Source of the DNA: Certhia americana | Taxonomy: Eukaryota; Chordata; Aves; Passeriformes; Certhiidae | Reading direction: 5' to 3' | Assembly: GCA_018697195.1 (NCBI GenBank) | Contig: JAGMWU010000117.1 | Span: forward strand, 39,670-103,669 | Length of the DNA stretch: 64,000 nucleotides | Shown here: positions 13,423-26,234 of the stretch, piece after piece | Layout: each line of letters begins with the position of its first letter | Position numbering within the stretch: position 1 is the first letter of the stretch | The notes under the pieces: generated by a model | What the model was told of the DNA's origin: nothing | Databases searched by the model: none | What the model saw: only the letters and a program-made list of their open reading frames with translations | Position numbers and translations under genes: made by a program

Positions 13423-16078
13423 CTATAAAATAGAGTGTTGTGCAGAGATTCATTAGCAGAACTGATCTAAATTTGCATTTCTATTTTTGGTTAAGTTTTG
13501 AAATTTGTCTTTGTTTAAATGACAAATGAAAATCAGTTTGTGAAACCAGTTTTCCTTTGGTTTTGTTTTGCAGAGCTCAGAAAATGTCATTGGAGGAAAT
13601 TGCTTTAGGGAATTTGTCATTTTTAAATTGCACTTTGAAATATGAAGTGTCAACTAGAACACGGCATTTAAAAAAAACCTTATTATTTAGTGATTTTTCA
13701 CTAATAACAATAACATTAGAGTAATAGTTCTGCCAGTAGTCTATTTTAGTATGAAATAAAACATTTGAGGGTTTTTTAAGTATTATAGATGTCTCTTAAT
13801 GAGAACTGAGATATCTTCTTTAGCAAATTAGACTGGGTGTTACTTCTATTACTACAGCATAAATGTTCAAGAGTTTGAGGCAGGGATATTTCACCTGGTA
13901 CAAGTTAGATATTGTATTTAATAATCTTGTGAAGAAAAGTTATATTTCAGTATTGTAAGAAGAGACTGAAATCAAGCAATATAGTATGAAGTTACAAATC
14001 GTGCAAAAAATAAAACCCCATGCATAAGCACCAAAGCTGTTTGTAGACAACTTTTGAATACACACTTTTCCTCTTTATCTGATTTTCCTAACCTCTTGAA
14101 CCTTCTGATTATTCATCCCTTTCACTCCTTGTTTAGAGAGTTTCTTTAGCTGGGATTGTGTGGTACTGTCACCCAGATTCACACATGAGATTGTCAGATG
14201 TGTCTAAATAGGAAAGCAGGAACACAAGTTGGAGTCCTGGCCTCCATCTGCAGCCACTTGATCTCATCTCCAAATTTCCCTTCAGCTGCTCCTGATGCCT
14301 CTTAACACACACTGATTTTGTGAGGAAATGAATTTGTCACTTACAGAACATGGAGGAAACAGCGAGGTCACCTTAAGTACACACATTTGAGGGACAGTTC
14401 AGAGGTGCTTAAAATGTGTTGTAAAAGATGATGAGTCAAGAGAACAGCTCATCTAAGTGATTGTGGTGCCCTATGTCTGAGCTGAGTAAGGCCAGATGAA
14501 AGAGAACAAACAATTGTGAAAAACAGAATAGGATAACCCCCATCTCTGCCAGCATTAAATAAGAACTTACAGTGAGATAACCTGTGAGCATGTTGCTCAT
14601 TCTCAGGAAAGATGAAGGATGGGAGGCATATGGGGGCTCTGTGTGTGTGCATTAAATTTCTGTGAAGAGCACATTGTGATTAGAGTGAACAATTAGGACA
14701 GTAATTAATATAGTTAGGCTTCCTCCTCCTCCAACGCGCAGCTTCAGCCAGAGCAAACCTGTCTTCACAGAGCCCTTCTGCAGTCCCTGGAAAGAGGGAG
14801 GCTCATCCAGAGTCTGACACAGTGCATCCCTTTGGTCCTGAAAGGTACACTGGGACAGCTTCACCATTTTTCCTCAACTATAAAGCAATAATCCTATCCT
14901 GGCTTCCATGGGTACCTCTAAGGGTGCTGCAAGGTGTACCTCAGAGCAGCAAACCTTGTTGCAGTGTATTTGAATTTAGCTTACAAATCTTTCACCTGCA
15001 TTAAGAAATTTTTAAGGACCGCAACAAAAAGAAACTGAAAATCACTGCTCTAGATGCAGCCTAATAAGATTGTCCCTGTGGATCTAAAGTTAGCTGCTGG
15101 GAAAAAGCCTTATATGCTGTTTTCCATTTTCAAAGCTGGGCAAACCTGAGATTTAATCCACTAAATAAGCTCTGTGAAAGCTTAGATCTTCCTGCAGCTT
15201 TGCACTGTGTGCTCTCACTTACTTACATAGCAGTTCTAGGGTGCACCAAATTACCAGTGCCTTACTCTGTAGTCTGATTTCAGCTTATTGCCCCTACACT
15301 GCTTTGGCACATTATCGCTCTCCTTTTATTTTTCCTTTCAAAAAGGATTCTTTGCTGCCATTTACTTGGCACAGTCAATTACGGCAGCACAAAATGCTAC
15401 CAAAGCAGAATAGCAACATCCAAACTTCACTTAAGGCACAAAGCAACTGTATGAGTATTTCCACATGTTTTCTTTTCTTGAACACCTTTTAATGACAGTC
15501 AAATTCTTTCAGCAGAACAGTGAGGTGACCATACTGCTACTGTATAGTTCATTGAAAGTGGTTTGGGAAAGAATTGGAGCAGGGCACATCTCCTTTGAAA
15601 TCTATGAAAATTTATAGTGGCATTGTGCAGCTGGGTTTGGGGAGATTTATTTTCCATTTTGCTTTGCTGTGTATTCAAATTTATTTTGTTGATAATGCAG
15701 GAGAACATCCGTGCATGTCCAGATCTCTATTTCTTCCTGAAGCTAAGGTATTTCAGAGTGGCTAATTCACCTTATTCACCAGCAGGGAGGAGTGGAAGAG
15801 ACACAGCATAGACAAGGGATTCACCAATGAACTGGTTTCTCCATCCCGAGGCCCTGAAGGTGCACCCAGGAAATGCTAATGAGAGATGAGGAGGGCGTAA
15901 CAACTCCCTGACTCTGGTTAAAGCAGTCCCAGCCCAGACAGATCAGTAACCTTGCAGCTCACTCATCCATCAGCAGCTCAGTGGCTCTGCCAGTTTGTGC
16001 AGTGAGCTCTGATTAAGCTGGTTTGCAGTACACCTCTCGTTAGGGGTAGAAATGAGCTAAGACACAGACATTTAACAA
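13423..16078. other. Gene-free stretch
   Basis: No exon or recognisable repeat seen. Open frames are 83 codons or shorter. Confidence 0.5.
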
Positions 16079-16551
16079 TGTAAAAAGGGTTCAAGTTTAT
16101 TCTTTACAGCTTGGCCACCCTGACTCCAGCAAGCTCTGACTGCAGTGTCCAGCTGCAGACTGACTGCTGGTTATCTCCTGCTGGACTATGACTGCAAGGA
16201 TCAGTTTGCAGACTCTGAGCACAAGCCTTAGCTAGCTGCACTGTGACTACAGGCTCCAACTCCTCACACCCAGACTGACCTCACAGCTGACCATTTGCAG
16301 TAGCAACTCTCTTCCTTATTTCATTCTTTGTGTCTCTCTGGATCACTCCTTCTACCTCAGGGCTCCTCTGCCTCCAGGTCCTCTTCCTCAGAGTCTTCCT
16401 TGAGAAGCCAACCCACCCCTTTTATCACACTTATCTTTATTAGTCACAGCTGCCACCCATTAATGGCAAGGCTGTTCCTCTTCTTTTGTAATTAGTACAA
16501 CTGTTGCTTATCAGGGGTCAGGTCACCTATAATCCCTTCTTCCACACCACA
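16079..16551 (-). mobile_element. Probable solo LTR, reverse orientation (ends approximate)
   Basis: The segment runs from TGTAAAAAGG to CTTCCACACCACA on the plus strand, so it has the TG...CA ends of an LTR. A TTTATT near the left end reads as AATAAA on the minus strand, where a polyadenylation signal is expected close to the LTR 3' end. There is no open frame. I could not settle an exact target duplication, so ends and family are uncertain. Confidence 0.45.
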
Positions 16552-19500
16552 AACTGGAGGTAGCAAAATACATCAGTCCAGGAAACAAAGGCACCTTTCC
16601 CCTTGCTGGGTCTGTGTTTGCAGAACACCAAGCATGTCAGAACAGCCCTGCGTGGTGGCTGCGGCTTGTTCTGTGGAAGCAAGAGGATGAATGGAAGGCA
16701 GTGTTTCGGGTATGGCTGCTTTGGAAACCATCCATTCAACCGAAAAACAGCCCCAAACAGAAACAGGTGTTCCCACTACATGGCTTAGGTCATGTTGAAT
16801 GACGGTGAGCAGGCACCCCCTGCTTTATCAGGGGTTAAAAGCTTGAACTGTCACAATTAATTTGATGTGGCTGATGGGTGGTGAGAGAAGAAGTTGTGCC
16901 TCGTATCCAAAATTATATTCAGGAGATTATACATATTTTTTTCAACAATAACTCTCAGCCTAAAGAACAGGAATAGCAAGAGAGCAGTATCATATGTGCT
17001 GGCTATATTGCCTCTTGCATGATTACCAGGAATGGATCTGATACATGCTATCACTAAGCAGCACCAATAACAAGTAACTGGTTTTGCGATATTTTGGCTG
17101 ACAAAGAGCTTGAAGAGTTAAAAAGTTATTTTAGCAAGGGATGTAAAGGGTGCTGTCTCTTCCAACATCTCTTTTTTATTTTTTTTTTTTTTTTTTTTTA
17201 ATCTGCAGTTTCAGTTTATCTGGTCTGTTCCTTTCTTAGCAGGGACATTCTGTGCAAAGTGAATGCTTGTCATCATCTAGACATCATCATCTAGACCTAG
17301 AATGAGACCCATCATCTAGAATTCTTGTATCATCCTGGTTGGTGATATCCCACAATAAACTCCAGAGGGTGTTCCAGAAAGAAAGTTCTCAGACGTCTCA
17401 GTAGGCTGCTGAACGTTTTTACTTTCCTGATTTGAGCTTCATACCTGCAGCATGAAAGAAGATAGACATGAGCAGCCTTACAAGAGGAGAAAAGGGGGAA
17501 TGACAAAATGTCCACAAAATGGTAAAGACAGAAAAGCCCCACAAAGTATCTAGAAAAGCCCGCAGAGAAACAGGAAAAGTGAAGATGGTTAAGAAGCATG
17601 AATTGCTCAGGGACTGGCAGGAGGAGGCACACAAGCTCCATGCAACTTGTGAAAGAAAAGCTGACATGAAGAAAAGGTGTTCTGTAAGGGATGTGCTGTT
17701 CTCTCTCTTCTCCTGCATCAGGTTACATCATGGGTGGCTGACTAACACACAAGTGCTGCTGTCAGATCTCATTAGACTTTTATCTCTCACTGTAGGACCT
17801 CTTCTTTGCTCCTGGGGTTCCCCAGAGCCACAGAGGCTCTACAGCCTTTCTCCAGAGCTGCCTTTGGAGTCCAGGGCTGAGGAGGGACATGGCATGTGCC
17901 AGGTGTAGGACTTTCTGGCAGCTCAACAGATGTTCAGAAGATGGATCAGATGAGTTATTTCAGATGCTGACCAGATCCCAGAGGTGTCTCCAGATGTAAG
18001 CAGCTTCCTGATGTCTCTGCAGGCCTATAAGGTGTTAACCTGAGACACCTGGAAAGCTGAGGGAATATTTTCATATGGCCACAGTGTCTGAGCTGTAGAG
18101 GGAATGGAAAAATACAAGAGGATCTTGATGGAGTTTTGGGGCAGGAGCAATAGCGTATGTTTCTGACCAAAGAAATTGTCACCCAGGGAGGGACTGCAAG
18201 AAGGATGAGCACCATGGCGCTTCTCCTAGTTCAGGAACAACCTAGAGTCAGAAAGAAGTCCTGGAAGAGGAATTGCACAGAAGGTGGGGGCAGGAGAAAA
18301 ATCAGGATTCCTGCTGAGTAAACCTTGACATTCAGGATCTGCCTGACCTTCAAGCTAGGTGAAATAACATGAGGAGTAAGTCTCAAAAAAAGCCATCTTG
18401 TACTCCAGAATAACTCACATTTCCTCTGCACAGCCTCAGTGCAGTGATTGAAATAAAGCCATGATAGCAGCAGGTAATGTTTTCAGCTGCAGGGCTGGAG
18501 AATGCCAGGTCTGCTCTCTTGGCACAATTGTCTAGTACACAACTTCCAGATCTGTGGAGATACATACAAGACCTTGCTTTTACAAGGAGACTCCTAAAAT
18601 TGCCTTTGGAACAACAATAAAATAAAAAAAAATTCTTTTCTTTTCTAATAATAGAAATTAGCAGCATAATTTACTGTACTATTTTGTCCTGTTTAGTTTA
18701 CAGATATACAGAAGACAAAATCTTATGCCACCAAATACTATGGAAACAAAGCATACTGGAAAATAAAAGTGAGTTTTGAGCTCGTTAGCCTGATAATTAG
18801 AAGACTATTTTTATCTTCATACTTCTAGGAATATTGGAAAAATAATCTAAGGCAATACAGCAGAAATAAACATTAGGCTTGTGCTTATGTAAAGCAAAAG
18901 ATATACATTAAATAAAGACAGACATTACTTCTATCATTTGTTATAAAAAGGCCAAGCTTCAGTATTAACTGAAAGAAACTGGACAAGTAATGAAATTTCA
19001 GTGACAGATCTCTCTCTGCTTTTAATAACAGTGTCCCACACCCACCCCTACCCCACCATATAACAAGCGATGAACAAGATGAGTGACAGACACCACATCT
19101 TACAATAATCACTTGTAAAAGCTCTGGAAGTGAAACCAACACAATTATATCAGTGATGATTTGCACATCCCTGGTGGATGCTAACAGACAAGGCCTGGCA
19201 CAGCCCAAAGCTAAAAAGTGCCAGCTGCTTTCAGAATAGCTTCAGCATGAGTTTCCTTGGAAAGGTACCCAGGAACAACCTTCTCCTTGCAAAGGATAAG
19301 TAGCTCTGAAATGCAAATGCCAGGGCAAGCACAAGAGAGTCATGCTGAAGATTGGATGAACTCCCTTGTCAGCAAAAAAAGGGAAAAAAAACAAAACAAG
19401 GGGGCGTGAGAAACAAAAATATGCTAAATCATCAAAATGTAAGATAAAGGCTTTTCTTCTTCAAGTATCCTTGTTTCTGCAAAACCATCTCAGTCTCCCT

Positions 19501-20200
19501 ACCACTGGGAATCAGAGTAAATTTATTAAAATACTAATCTTATAAATGGAAATTGAAAATTAAATCCACAATGATTATAAGTAGCTGATGGAACATATGA
19601 AACACTAAGCAACACACTCTCATTTTCTGGAAAAAAAAAATCATTTGAGCATGAAATTATTCCTTTTAGAATTCCTTACAACGTAACCAGTGAGTAAGGT
19701 ACTATTCCTTAAACTCATTTTTAAGTGAAAGAAGAGTCCTGACCCTGATGCCTTGAGGAGCTATAAAAATAATAAATGTTAAAAAATAGAATCTGCAAAA
19801 CCAAGTACATCTGTCATTAATGCATAGCCTAACAATGGCACTTAAAAATAAAATAGAAAAAGACTAAGACATGAAATGAGAAGCCACATAACCTGAAGAA
19901 ATCCATATGTTCAGCCAGAGATCTTTAGTCTCTTCATTTCATTCAACCTGGCATTGTGTTGGATGAGCCAACACAACAGCAGTGCTGTCAGCTACCAAAA
20001 ACAATATAGGTCCCGGCATCTGTATTTATTTTGAGTATTTAAGTGTCTCTCTTTCTCAGAGACCTTGTTCTTCTGCAGTTGTCATTCATTTCCAGAGCCA
20101 TCAGGGGTAGAGGTGGGCATCCAGCTCAGGGAAGACACACTCTTTAGAATGTGAGCAGAGACTCAACTCCGACTGACAGCACTCACCTGGGGCACCCAAT
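16552..20200. other. Gene-free stretch
   Basis: No exon recognised. It contains a poly-T run of about 28 bases (17171-17200), a small cluster of 'catcatctaga' repeats (17273-17323) and A-rich runs near 19373-19400. Open frames up to 129 codons (17519-17908) show no family resemblance. Confidence 0.5.
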
Positions 20201-20214
20201 CTGCCAAAAAAACC

Positions 20215-20912
20215 CTGTTGCTTTTATGATGGATTGCACTGGGTTTGTGTGGCCAGGTTTTGGCAGCAGTGAGGCTGCAGCAGTATCTTCTGTGGGAGCT
20301 GATGAAGTTTCTCCCATGTCCAGCACAGTCTATTTCAGCTGGCTTCAGGATGGATGATGTATTTTGCTACATCGCTGGCCATGGCTGAGCCTATCAGCCA
20401 TGGCAGGATGATGTATTTGGGAGGGGAAAAAAGTTGCTGTGCAACATCAATTGCAGCCAGAAAGAGGAGTGAGAACATGTGAGAGGAACACCCTGCAGAC
20501 ACCCAGGTCAGGGCAGAAGGGGGACCAGGAGGTGCTCCAGGTACTGCAGCTGAGGCTCCCCTGCAGCCCATGGAGGGCACAGGGGTGCAGAGATCCACCT
20601 GCAGCCCATGGAGGAGCCCACGCCGGAGCAGGGACATACCCAATGGATGCTCTGAGCCTGTGGGAAGCCCATACTGGAGCAGATTCCTGTGCAGAGAGGA
20701 GCCCAGGCTGGAGCAGATTTTCTGGCAGGATTTGTCACCCAATCTGGAGCAGTCTGTTCCTGAAGGACTTACCCTGTGGAAGGGACCCACTCTGGAATAG
20801 TTCTGTGTGGAACTGCAGCCACTGGGGAGTGTGGTCACTTGCTGTGAACAGGGAAAATCAGTTCTCAGCTTTTCTCAGGACTAGCCTGGGAAAAGCTGAA
20901 GAAAGAATGTAA
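20215..20912 (+). mobile_element. 5' part of an interrupted avian interspersed repeat
   Basis: The sequence has a recurring phrase structure: repeated 'cctgcagcccatggagg' and 'ctggagcag' segments in near-tandem modules of about 50-60 bp, preceded by 'tggccaggttttggcagcagtg'. I recognise this as part of a common avian LTR-like repeat; its exact family name is not certain. Its expected continuation ('gtctcccttgggaggga', 'gaccacaac') appears only after 23035, suggesting the intervening provirus fragment split it. The open frames here (157 and 167 codons on opposite strands) are artefacts of the repeat. Confidence 0.6.
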
Positions 20913-20929
20913 AGCAAAGCTCAACACCT

Positions 20930-21176
20930 GGTGTTTGGTGAATGCCACACAGGAAAAACAAGTACTGTTTTGTAGGACTGTTTTCCAAGAGGTGTCGGTC
21001 CCTTCTTCTCCAATAAGACTATCGTTTTCTCCGGTTAACCAATCCGTTTAACCCACGGAGCACACTTTAAAATTTTTAAGTTTTATAAATTTAAACACAT
21101 TTTTAATAAACTTGCTTTTTGCCATTGCCTTCTGCAGGGGAATCCGTGTGGTTTTGTGACGCTGCACAGCGACATC
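20930..21176 (+). mobile_element. 5' LTR (R/U5 end) of an alpharetrovirus-like endogenous provirus
   Basis: This segment lies directly upstream of a tRNA primer-binding site. It contains an AATAAA signal at 21105-21110 and ends in '...gcgaca' just before the primer site, as the 3' end of an LTR should. The 5' boundary is estimated. It is an ancient copy in the host genome, described only. Confidence 0.55.
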
Positions 21177-21194
21177 TGGTGACGCCGATGTGAT
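21177..21194 (+). other. Retroviral primer-binding site, tRNA-Trp type
   Basis: TGGTGACGCCGATGTGAT matches the alpharetroviral primer-binding site complementary to tRNA-Trp at 16 of 18 positions. It follows the LTR end by two bases. This fixes the provirus as plus strand and alpharetrovirus-like. Confidence 0.75.
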
Positions 21195-21576
21195 CTGTGT
21201 CTGAAATCACTCGGGCTTCCTACTGCCGATATCGGGACGGAGCCTCTCTCTGTGCCGGGCTGATCCCGGAGCCGTGCCGAGGCAGATCTAACCAGCAGCC
21301 ATACCCAGCAAGTCCGGGACTGCATCCGTGGTGTGGTCTTATCCGGGACAAGGACTAACGCCGTTCTGAAAATCGGCTAGAGTCGGAGCCGACTGGGAGC
21401 TGCGATTCTTCACGTCGGACTGCCATCCTCTGTACAGAGGTATCCTACCTGCCTTCCCGTGATCCGCGGAATCGTGAGTTGTAAAAAACTCACAGCCTAT
21501 CAGGCTAAAGAGGGGGCAGGCACACCTCGCCCTGGCTTAGCTGCCAGGAGGAGGAGGAGGAGGTTTCTCTTTAAAC

Positions 21577-22690
21577 ATGGAGAGGCAATCTTTAACAGAG
21601 CAGGAATCTGTGCTTTCGGCATGGAAAGCCGTATCTAGCATGGGAAAGCCTGTCTCAGAAAAAGCCCTATGTGCCTTATTGGCGTGGGCACAAAGCCATG
21701 GTTTCCCCGTGGACGCAGAGACTGCGTTCTCTTCCGTCACATGGTAAATGCTTGGAGACCGATTATGGGAAGCAACTCTGAATGGGGACCGTACAGCTCC
21801 CTGGCTGATGGAGGCCCGGGGGACTCCAAATAGAAACCTTCAGGGTTCAGGCTTCGCAGGCTTCTGTGTCCAGGAATCCGCCGGGGGAGCGGTTCCCTGT
21901 GCCATCTGATGACATTACAAGCGCGGGTAGCTCTTTCTGTCGCTCCTTTTTCCCTCCCGGCGGCAATGTACACCCCGCCTTTCCCCCCGGTGACAGCAGA
22001 CACTGCAGCCCAAGCCGTGGCTGCAGCCAACCCGGCGGTGCAGGCGATACAGGCAGCAGTCGCCGTCCTCTCAGCGGCACGGGCAGCTCAAAGCGCGGTG
22101 GCAGTACCGATGCCCGGGTGGTGTGTGACTTTCTCTATGCTCCAGCCCGTCCCGCCGGGGCAGGCGGAGATCCCGCCGGTCCAGGGAGCGAGGCTGCCGC
22201 TCCCCTCCGTGGCTACGGGACCTGCTCCGCTCCCAACGCTGCAGCTTGTTCAGCCCTCGCCGCCCTTTCAGCCGGCGCTGCCGAAGCTCCCCTCCTCCGA
22301 TGTGGGGGTAGCGCCGGCCCTGCCTCCCCCTGTAGCATCACCGACCGACCTGGCTGGAGCCCCATCCCCTCCCCCTGTAAGCATAGGGGTGGAGACCCTT
22401 TTCTCCAACTTCTTTCCCACTTCTTTCTCCAACTGCACAGGCTGCTCCGCACTCACGGAGGGAGGCTGCTGCCCGGCTACTCGCGGGCGGCCCTTCTTTG
22501 TCAATGCCTTCGACTGCCAGGTCCTTCCCTGTCAGCATCACCTTTAACCTCTCCAAGACCACCCGATGACGGGAACGATCAGCGACCTTCTCTTCGGGAC
22601 CCTGCTTCTGTGTCACAGAGCCAACACCGCACAGGAGCCTCGGCCTCTCTCCGGAGTCACCTTTGGACACTCCCTCCACACTCAGTCACC
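21577..22690 (+). pseudogene. Broken gag remnant of the alpharetrovirus-like provirus
   Basis: An ATG about 380 bases after the primer site opens a 56-codon frame with a matrix-like N-terminus (it begins MERQSLTEQE). A TAA at 21745-21747 stops it. Gag-like sequence seems to continue in shifted frames, including a 212-codon frame (21909-22547) whose translation is very rich in proline and alanine, as in the linker between matrix and capsid of avian retroviruses. No capsid, protease, polymerase or env was recognised downstream. The 421-codon frame overlapping it (21866-23131) is a different reading frame of the same DNA and continues into the neighbouring repeat, so it is not a gene. This is a dead 5' fragment of a provirus. 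Confidence 0.55.
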
Positions 22691-23010
22691 GTCAGACCGA
22701 CAAACCACCGTGCCTTCTGGGTGACAGTCATGCTTCGAGTTTTGCAGCACGGAGACTGGGACTTGTTGGGAACAATGGGGGTGCCCGGGGGTGGTGTCCA
22801 CATTGGGGGAGGGGTGGAAGAGTTTGTCCAGGTGGACGCTCATGAGCTGGATTTGGCCTTTGAGGAGAAGGGGAAGGGGACAGGACTTGATTGTATTAAG
22901 CATATAGCCCAAGTGCTCTTTTCACCTGTTCAAATTAAAGTCTTTGCAGGCTTTAATCACACCCCCACCTTGCTCCCTGATGGGTGGGACATTTTTCTAT
23001 CTGCCCTGCT
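22691..23010. other. Unassigned sequence between the gag remnant and the A run
   Basis: About 320 bases with no recognised domain. It ends in a 19-base A run at about 23011-23029, where the avian repeat resumes. The A run could mark an integration junction of a retrotransposed piece, but I see no clear duplication. Confidence 0.35.
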
Positions 23011-23034
23011 TAAAAAAAAAAAAAAAAAAGGACA

Positions 23035-23545
23035 GGGAAGGACCAGGTTGGAGAAGTTCCTGGAGCACTGTCTCCCTTGGGAGGGACCCTGCAGTGGAGC
23101 AGGGGAAGAGTGTGAGGAATCCTTCCCCTGAGGATAGAGGAGTGGCAGAGAACACGTGTGATGGACTGACCACAACATTCTTTCTTCATCTCCCTATACT
23201 CCTCAGCCAAGGAGCTAGAGAAGATCAGAAGTAAAGCCGTGCCAGGGAAGAAGGGGAGTAAGGTATTTATAAAAATTGTTTTTTTCATTATCCTACTCTG
23301 ATTTGATTCGTAATAAATTCAGAAGTAATAAATTTCATGGAGAACTGTCTCCCGTGGGAGGGCCCCCATGGCACATCAGGGAAGTTCTCCTCTCCTTGAG
23401 TAGCAAAAGATCTCATGTGGTTAACTGACCAAACCCCCAGGCCTTGTACTATCAGTGGGAACGAGGGAGGGGTTGGAGAAAAAAGGTGTTTTTATAGACT
23501 TTATGTCTCATTATCCTCCTCTGGTTTTGTTAGCGATATGTTATA
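23035..23545 (+). mobile_element. 3' part of the interrupted avian repeat, end module duplicated
   Basis: The module 'gtctcccttgggaggga ... gaccacaac ... attatcctactctg.tttgatt.gtaataaat' occurs at 23060-23330 and a second, diverged version at 23340-23545 ('gtctcccgtgggagggc ... attatcctcctctggttttgtta'). This is the expected 3' continuation of the repeat seen at 20215-20912. The second copy may be a separate insertion or a local duplication. Confidence 0.6.
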
Positions 23546-24784
23546 GATGGGTAATAAGATGACTGGCTCTCACAGTTAAGGGATGAATATTGTGTGCATG
23601 CAAAGAGAAGTTTTGTTGATGAATGGTTATGTAATTGTAGTTTGTTGTTTGGACACTCTCTGTTCTCCCCATGGTCCCTTTTTCCCTCCCCTGTATTGTT
23701 GCCACCGGACAGCCTTGCTTGTCAGTGTTGTCAGGGACATGTGGAGGGAGAGCGTGCACACGTGCCTTTGCATGGGGCAGTTGGGAATGGGGGATGCTTG
23801 CTGCTGGAGAGGCTTGGCACAAGACCTGGCCTCCAATCAAGGTACAAGAAATTAATCTCCACTGATGGATGGCAAAGAAGAGTTGACTGGCAGACTTTGA
23901 GAGAGGCCAGGGTTGGCTGATGCAGCTCCAAGGGTAGAGGCAGAGCAGCAGTTTTGGGGACAGGCTTGAGGCTATTCGCCACACTCTTAGCTGTGTCCCT
24001 TTTTCCTTATTCAGCCCTTTGTTGTGTTTGTTGAGGTTTAATAAGCCTTTGAAATTTTAAAGTGAATGGCTGTTTCTCAAAACCACATCCCTGCTGTCCT
24101 CCACAAATAGGAGGATTAGTCTCTTTGCCAGGTGGTTTTAACTGTGCTTTGAATTAACATTTTCATTTGTATTTACAGAACCTGACACACACAGTGAGTA
24201 CTTTTGGTAAAGAGGGAGGTGTGTGTGGTGTGCAGATGATAAATAGCAATGGTTAGTAATTGTTTTTTTAATAGACAGTGTAAAAGCCATTGCCATGGAC
24301 CTCATCGACCCCATATGCACAGCAGCCACAGCAGCCACAGCAGCCACAGCAGCCACAGAGAGAAATGTCTCCCAGGTCCATATCCCATTGCTGAAGACCC
24401 CGGCAACTGTGATGTTGTCAAGGCTACACAGAAAGTACACGTTCTGAGTATGCAAAGTGTTGAAATAGATGGGAGCATCCTCAAATGTGAGTCAGTCTGG
24501 ATATTTTACAAAGGAAACGTTTGTAGTTTCATTTTTTCCCTGTAGTGGAAGAAGAAAAATCTCGTACAGCTATTATTGTAGGTAGCAATTCAAGCAGGTT
24601 TGTTTAAGTAGGAAATTCTACTCCTCAAGGCACAGCCCCAGTCTTTTTGAATGCAGTATGGAATTTGCTCAATAGGACCTGCTGGGTGATGTTTACTGAG
24701 ATTTTTTTTTCCTGTTGGATGCAACTGTCTTCAGACTGGAGAATATTGGAAAATCGAAAGTAAACTTGAAGGAGAAAGCCCCAA

Positions 24785-25085
24785 GTCAACAGGCACAATT
24801 CTCATGGAGATATGATCATTGCTCGTTTATTACACTAATTTCACACATTATATAGACAAAAGCAGGGTTCAAGAGACTCTAAATGCTTTATGAAAGAGCT
24901 TTGTGCATGCAAATACCAGGTGGATGTATGCAATTTGATTGGTTAAAATGCTAAAACAAACTATTCCTTTGTTATGGTTAACATATCTCATTCTACATCC
25001 TCTTTCTAATTTGCCCTAGCCAATTATTTTCTCCTTATCAGCATCAAGGACAAATTAGAAATTCCTTTCTATACATGCAGTATTT
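24785..25085 (-). mobile_element. Possible solo LTR within a pseudogene intron
   Basis: This AT-rich segment lies between ZDHHC13-like blocks 1 and 2. On the minus strand it has an AATAAA (TTTATT at about 24828) and LTR-like composition. No clean TG...CA ends or target duplication could be fixed. Confidence 0.3.
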
Positions 25086-25290
25086 CTTCACAGCATGATT
25101 TGTGCAGAAAATGTCCGTTTTCTAATAAAATTTCTTCTACATAAACTAATTCAGTTTTTCTTTCTTTTAAGGTATGGAATGCCAGAGCGATGCAAAGAAC
25201 TGGTAGAAGCAGGATATGCTGTTCGACAACCAGACAAAGAAAATGTGACTCTTGTTAACTGGGCAGCAACAACAGACAGGAGCTGGTGAA

Positions 25291-26234
25291 GTGAACTGGG
25301 AGTCCCTGTGACAGTAACACAGCACATTCTGCCACTGTTAACTGTTATGACCTTGTTGCTTTGTTATGACCTTGTTGCTTGAAAACAAAGGAATGCGCTG
25401 CTTGAGAAGAAAGGGGTAGAGTTCAAATTTTAATGCACTTACCTTTGTGACGACATCACTGAAATGTAAAGATAGCCCACTTTCTTTATATGTGAAATCA
25501 CGTAGTACATGAAATCACTAGATTTCCTGGGTTTGTTTCTGTAACAAAGATGAAAGCTGATTTAGAAGTGCCTTGCTAACAACAATTTTTTTTCCCAACA
25601 TTTTCTTGAAGCAGTGTTATTTACTGCAAAATCACTTTTGTCCATTTGCTTCTCTTGAAGCATCCGGTTCTGGCCTGAATAATGTAACCAGTAGCTTCCT
25701 CAGGGTCACCCACCTTCAGCAACTTTGTGAGAGACCACTCTGATTCGGTCATCCAGAAACAGAACTTCTAATAAGGGGAAATTAACAAACTATACACCAT
25801 ACACATTACAGGGATCAGACCGAAAAAGAGCCCAGGTCCAGGGTGACAGCATTTTTATGCACGAACGAGGGACGGGGTTAAGGCAGGGATTTGTGGGGAC
25901 CATCCAGTGAGGGAAGGCAATTAGGAATATGGAAAATACTGCAGCAAAATACAACCAATAATAATAATGAGAACTGAGAACTTTCTACAAACAATTTCCA
26001 TATGCCAAATGAGGTACCCAGGGGTGGGTCCCAGCTCACCCTGATTGGGAGCTGACCCATGGCTTAAGGCTAAGGTCCCCGCCCCCCTCTGCAGGGCAAA
26101 CCCCAACATTCTCTAGTGACTTCTTGATTATGAGACATTTACTCCTTTAGCTATGTTGTCTTTAGTATAATATTTTTCTATTTTATTATGTCTCTTCCTG
26201 ACGTTATTGTGTTGTTTTTACACAGACACTACAG
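25291..26234. other. Intron-like gap between ZDHHC13-like blocks
   Basis: It begins with an acceptable donor (GTGAAC) and ends in an acceptor-like CTACAG. Nothing coding is recognised inside. The segment around 25780-26110 has a different, GC-richer character and may be repeat-derived. Confidence 0.4.

Noticed and set aside
21866..23131. 421-codon plus-strand open frame
   Set aside because: It overlaps the gag-like frame in a different phase and runs through an A-run (poly-Lys) into the avian repeat. No domain is visible.
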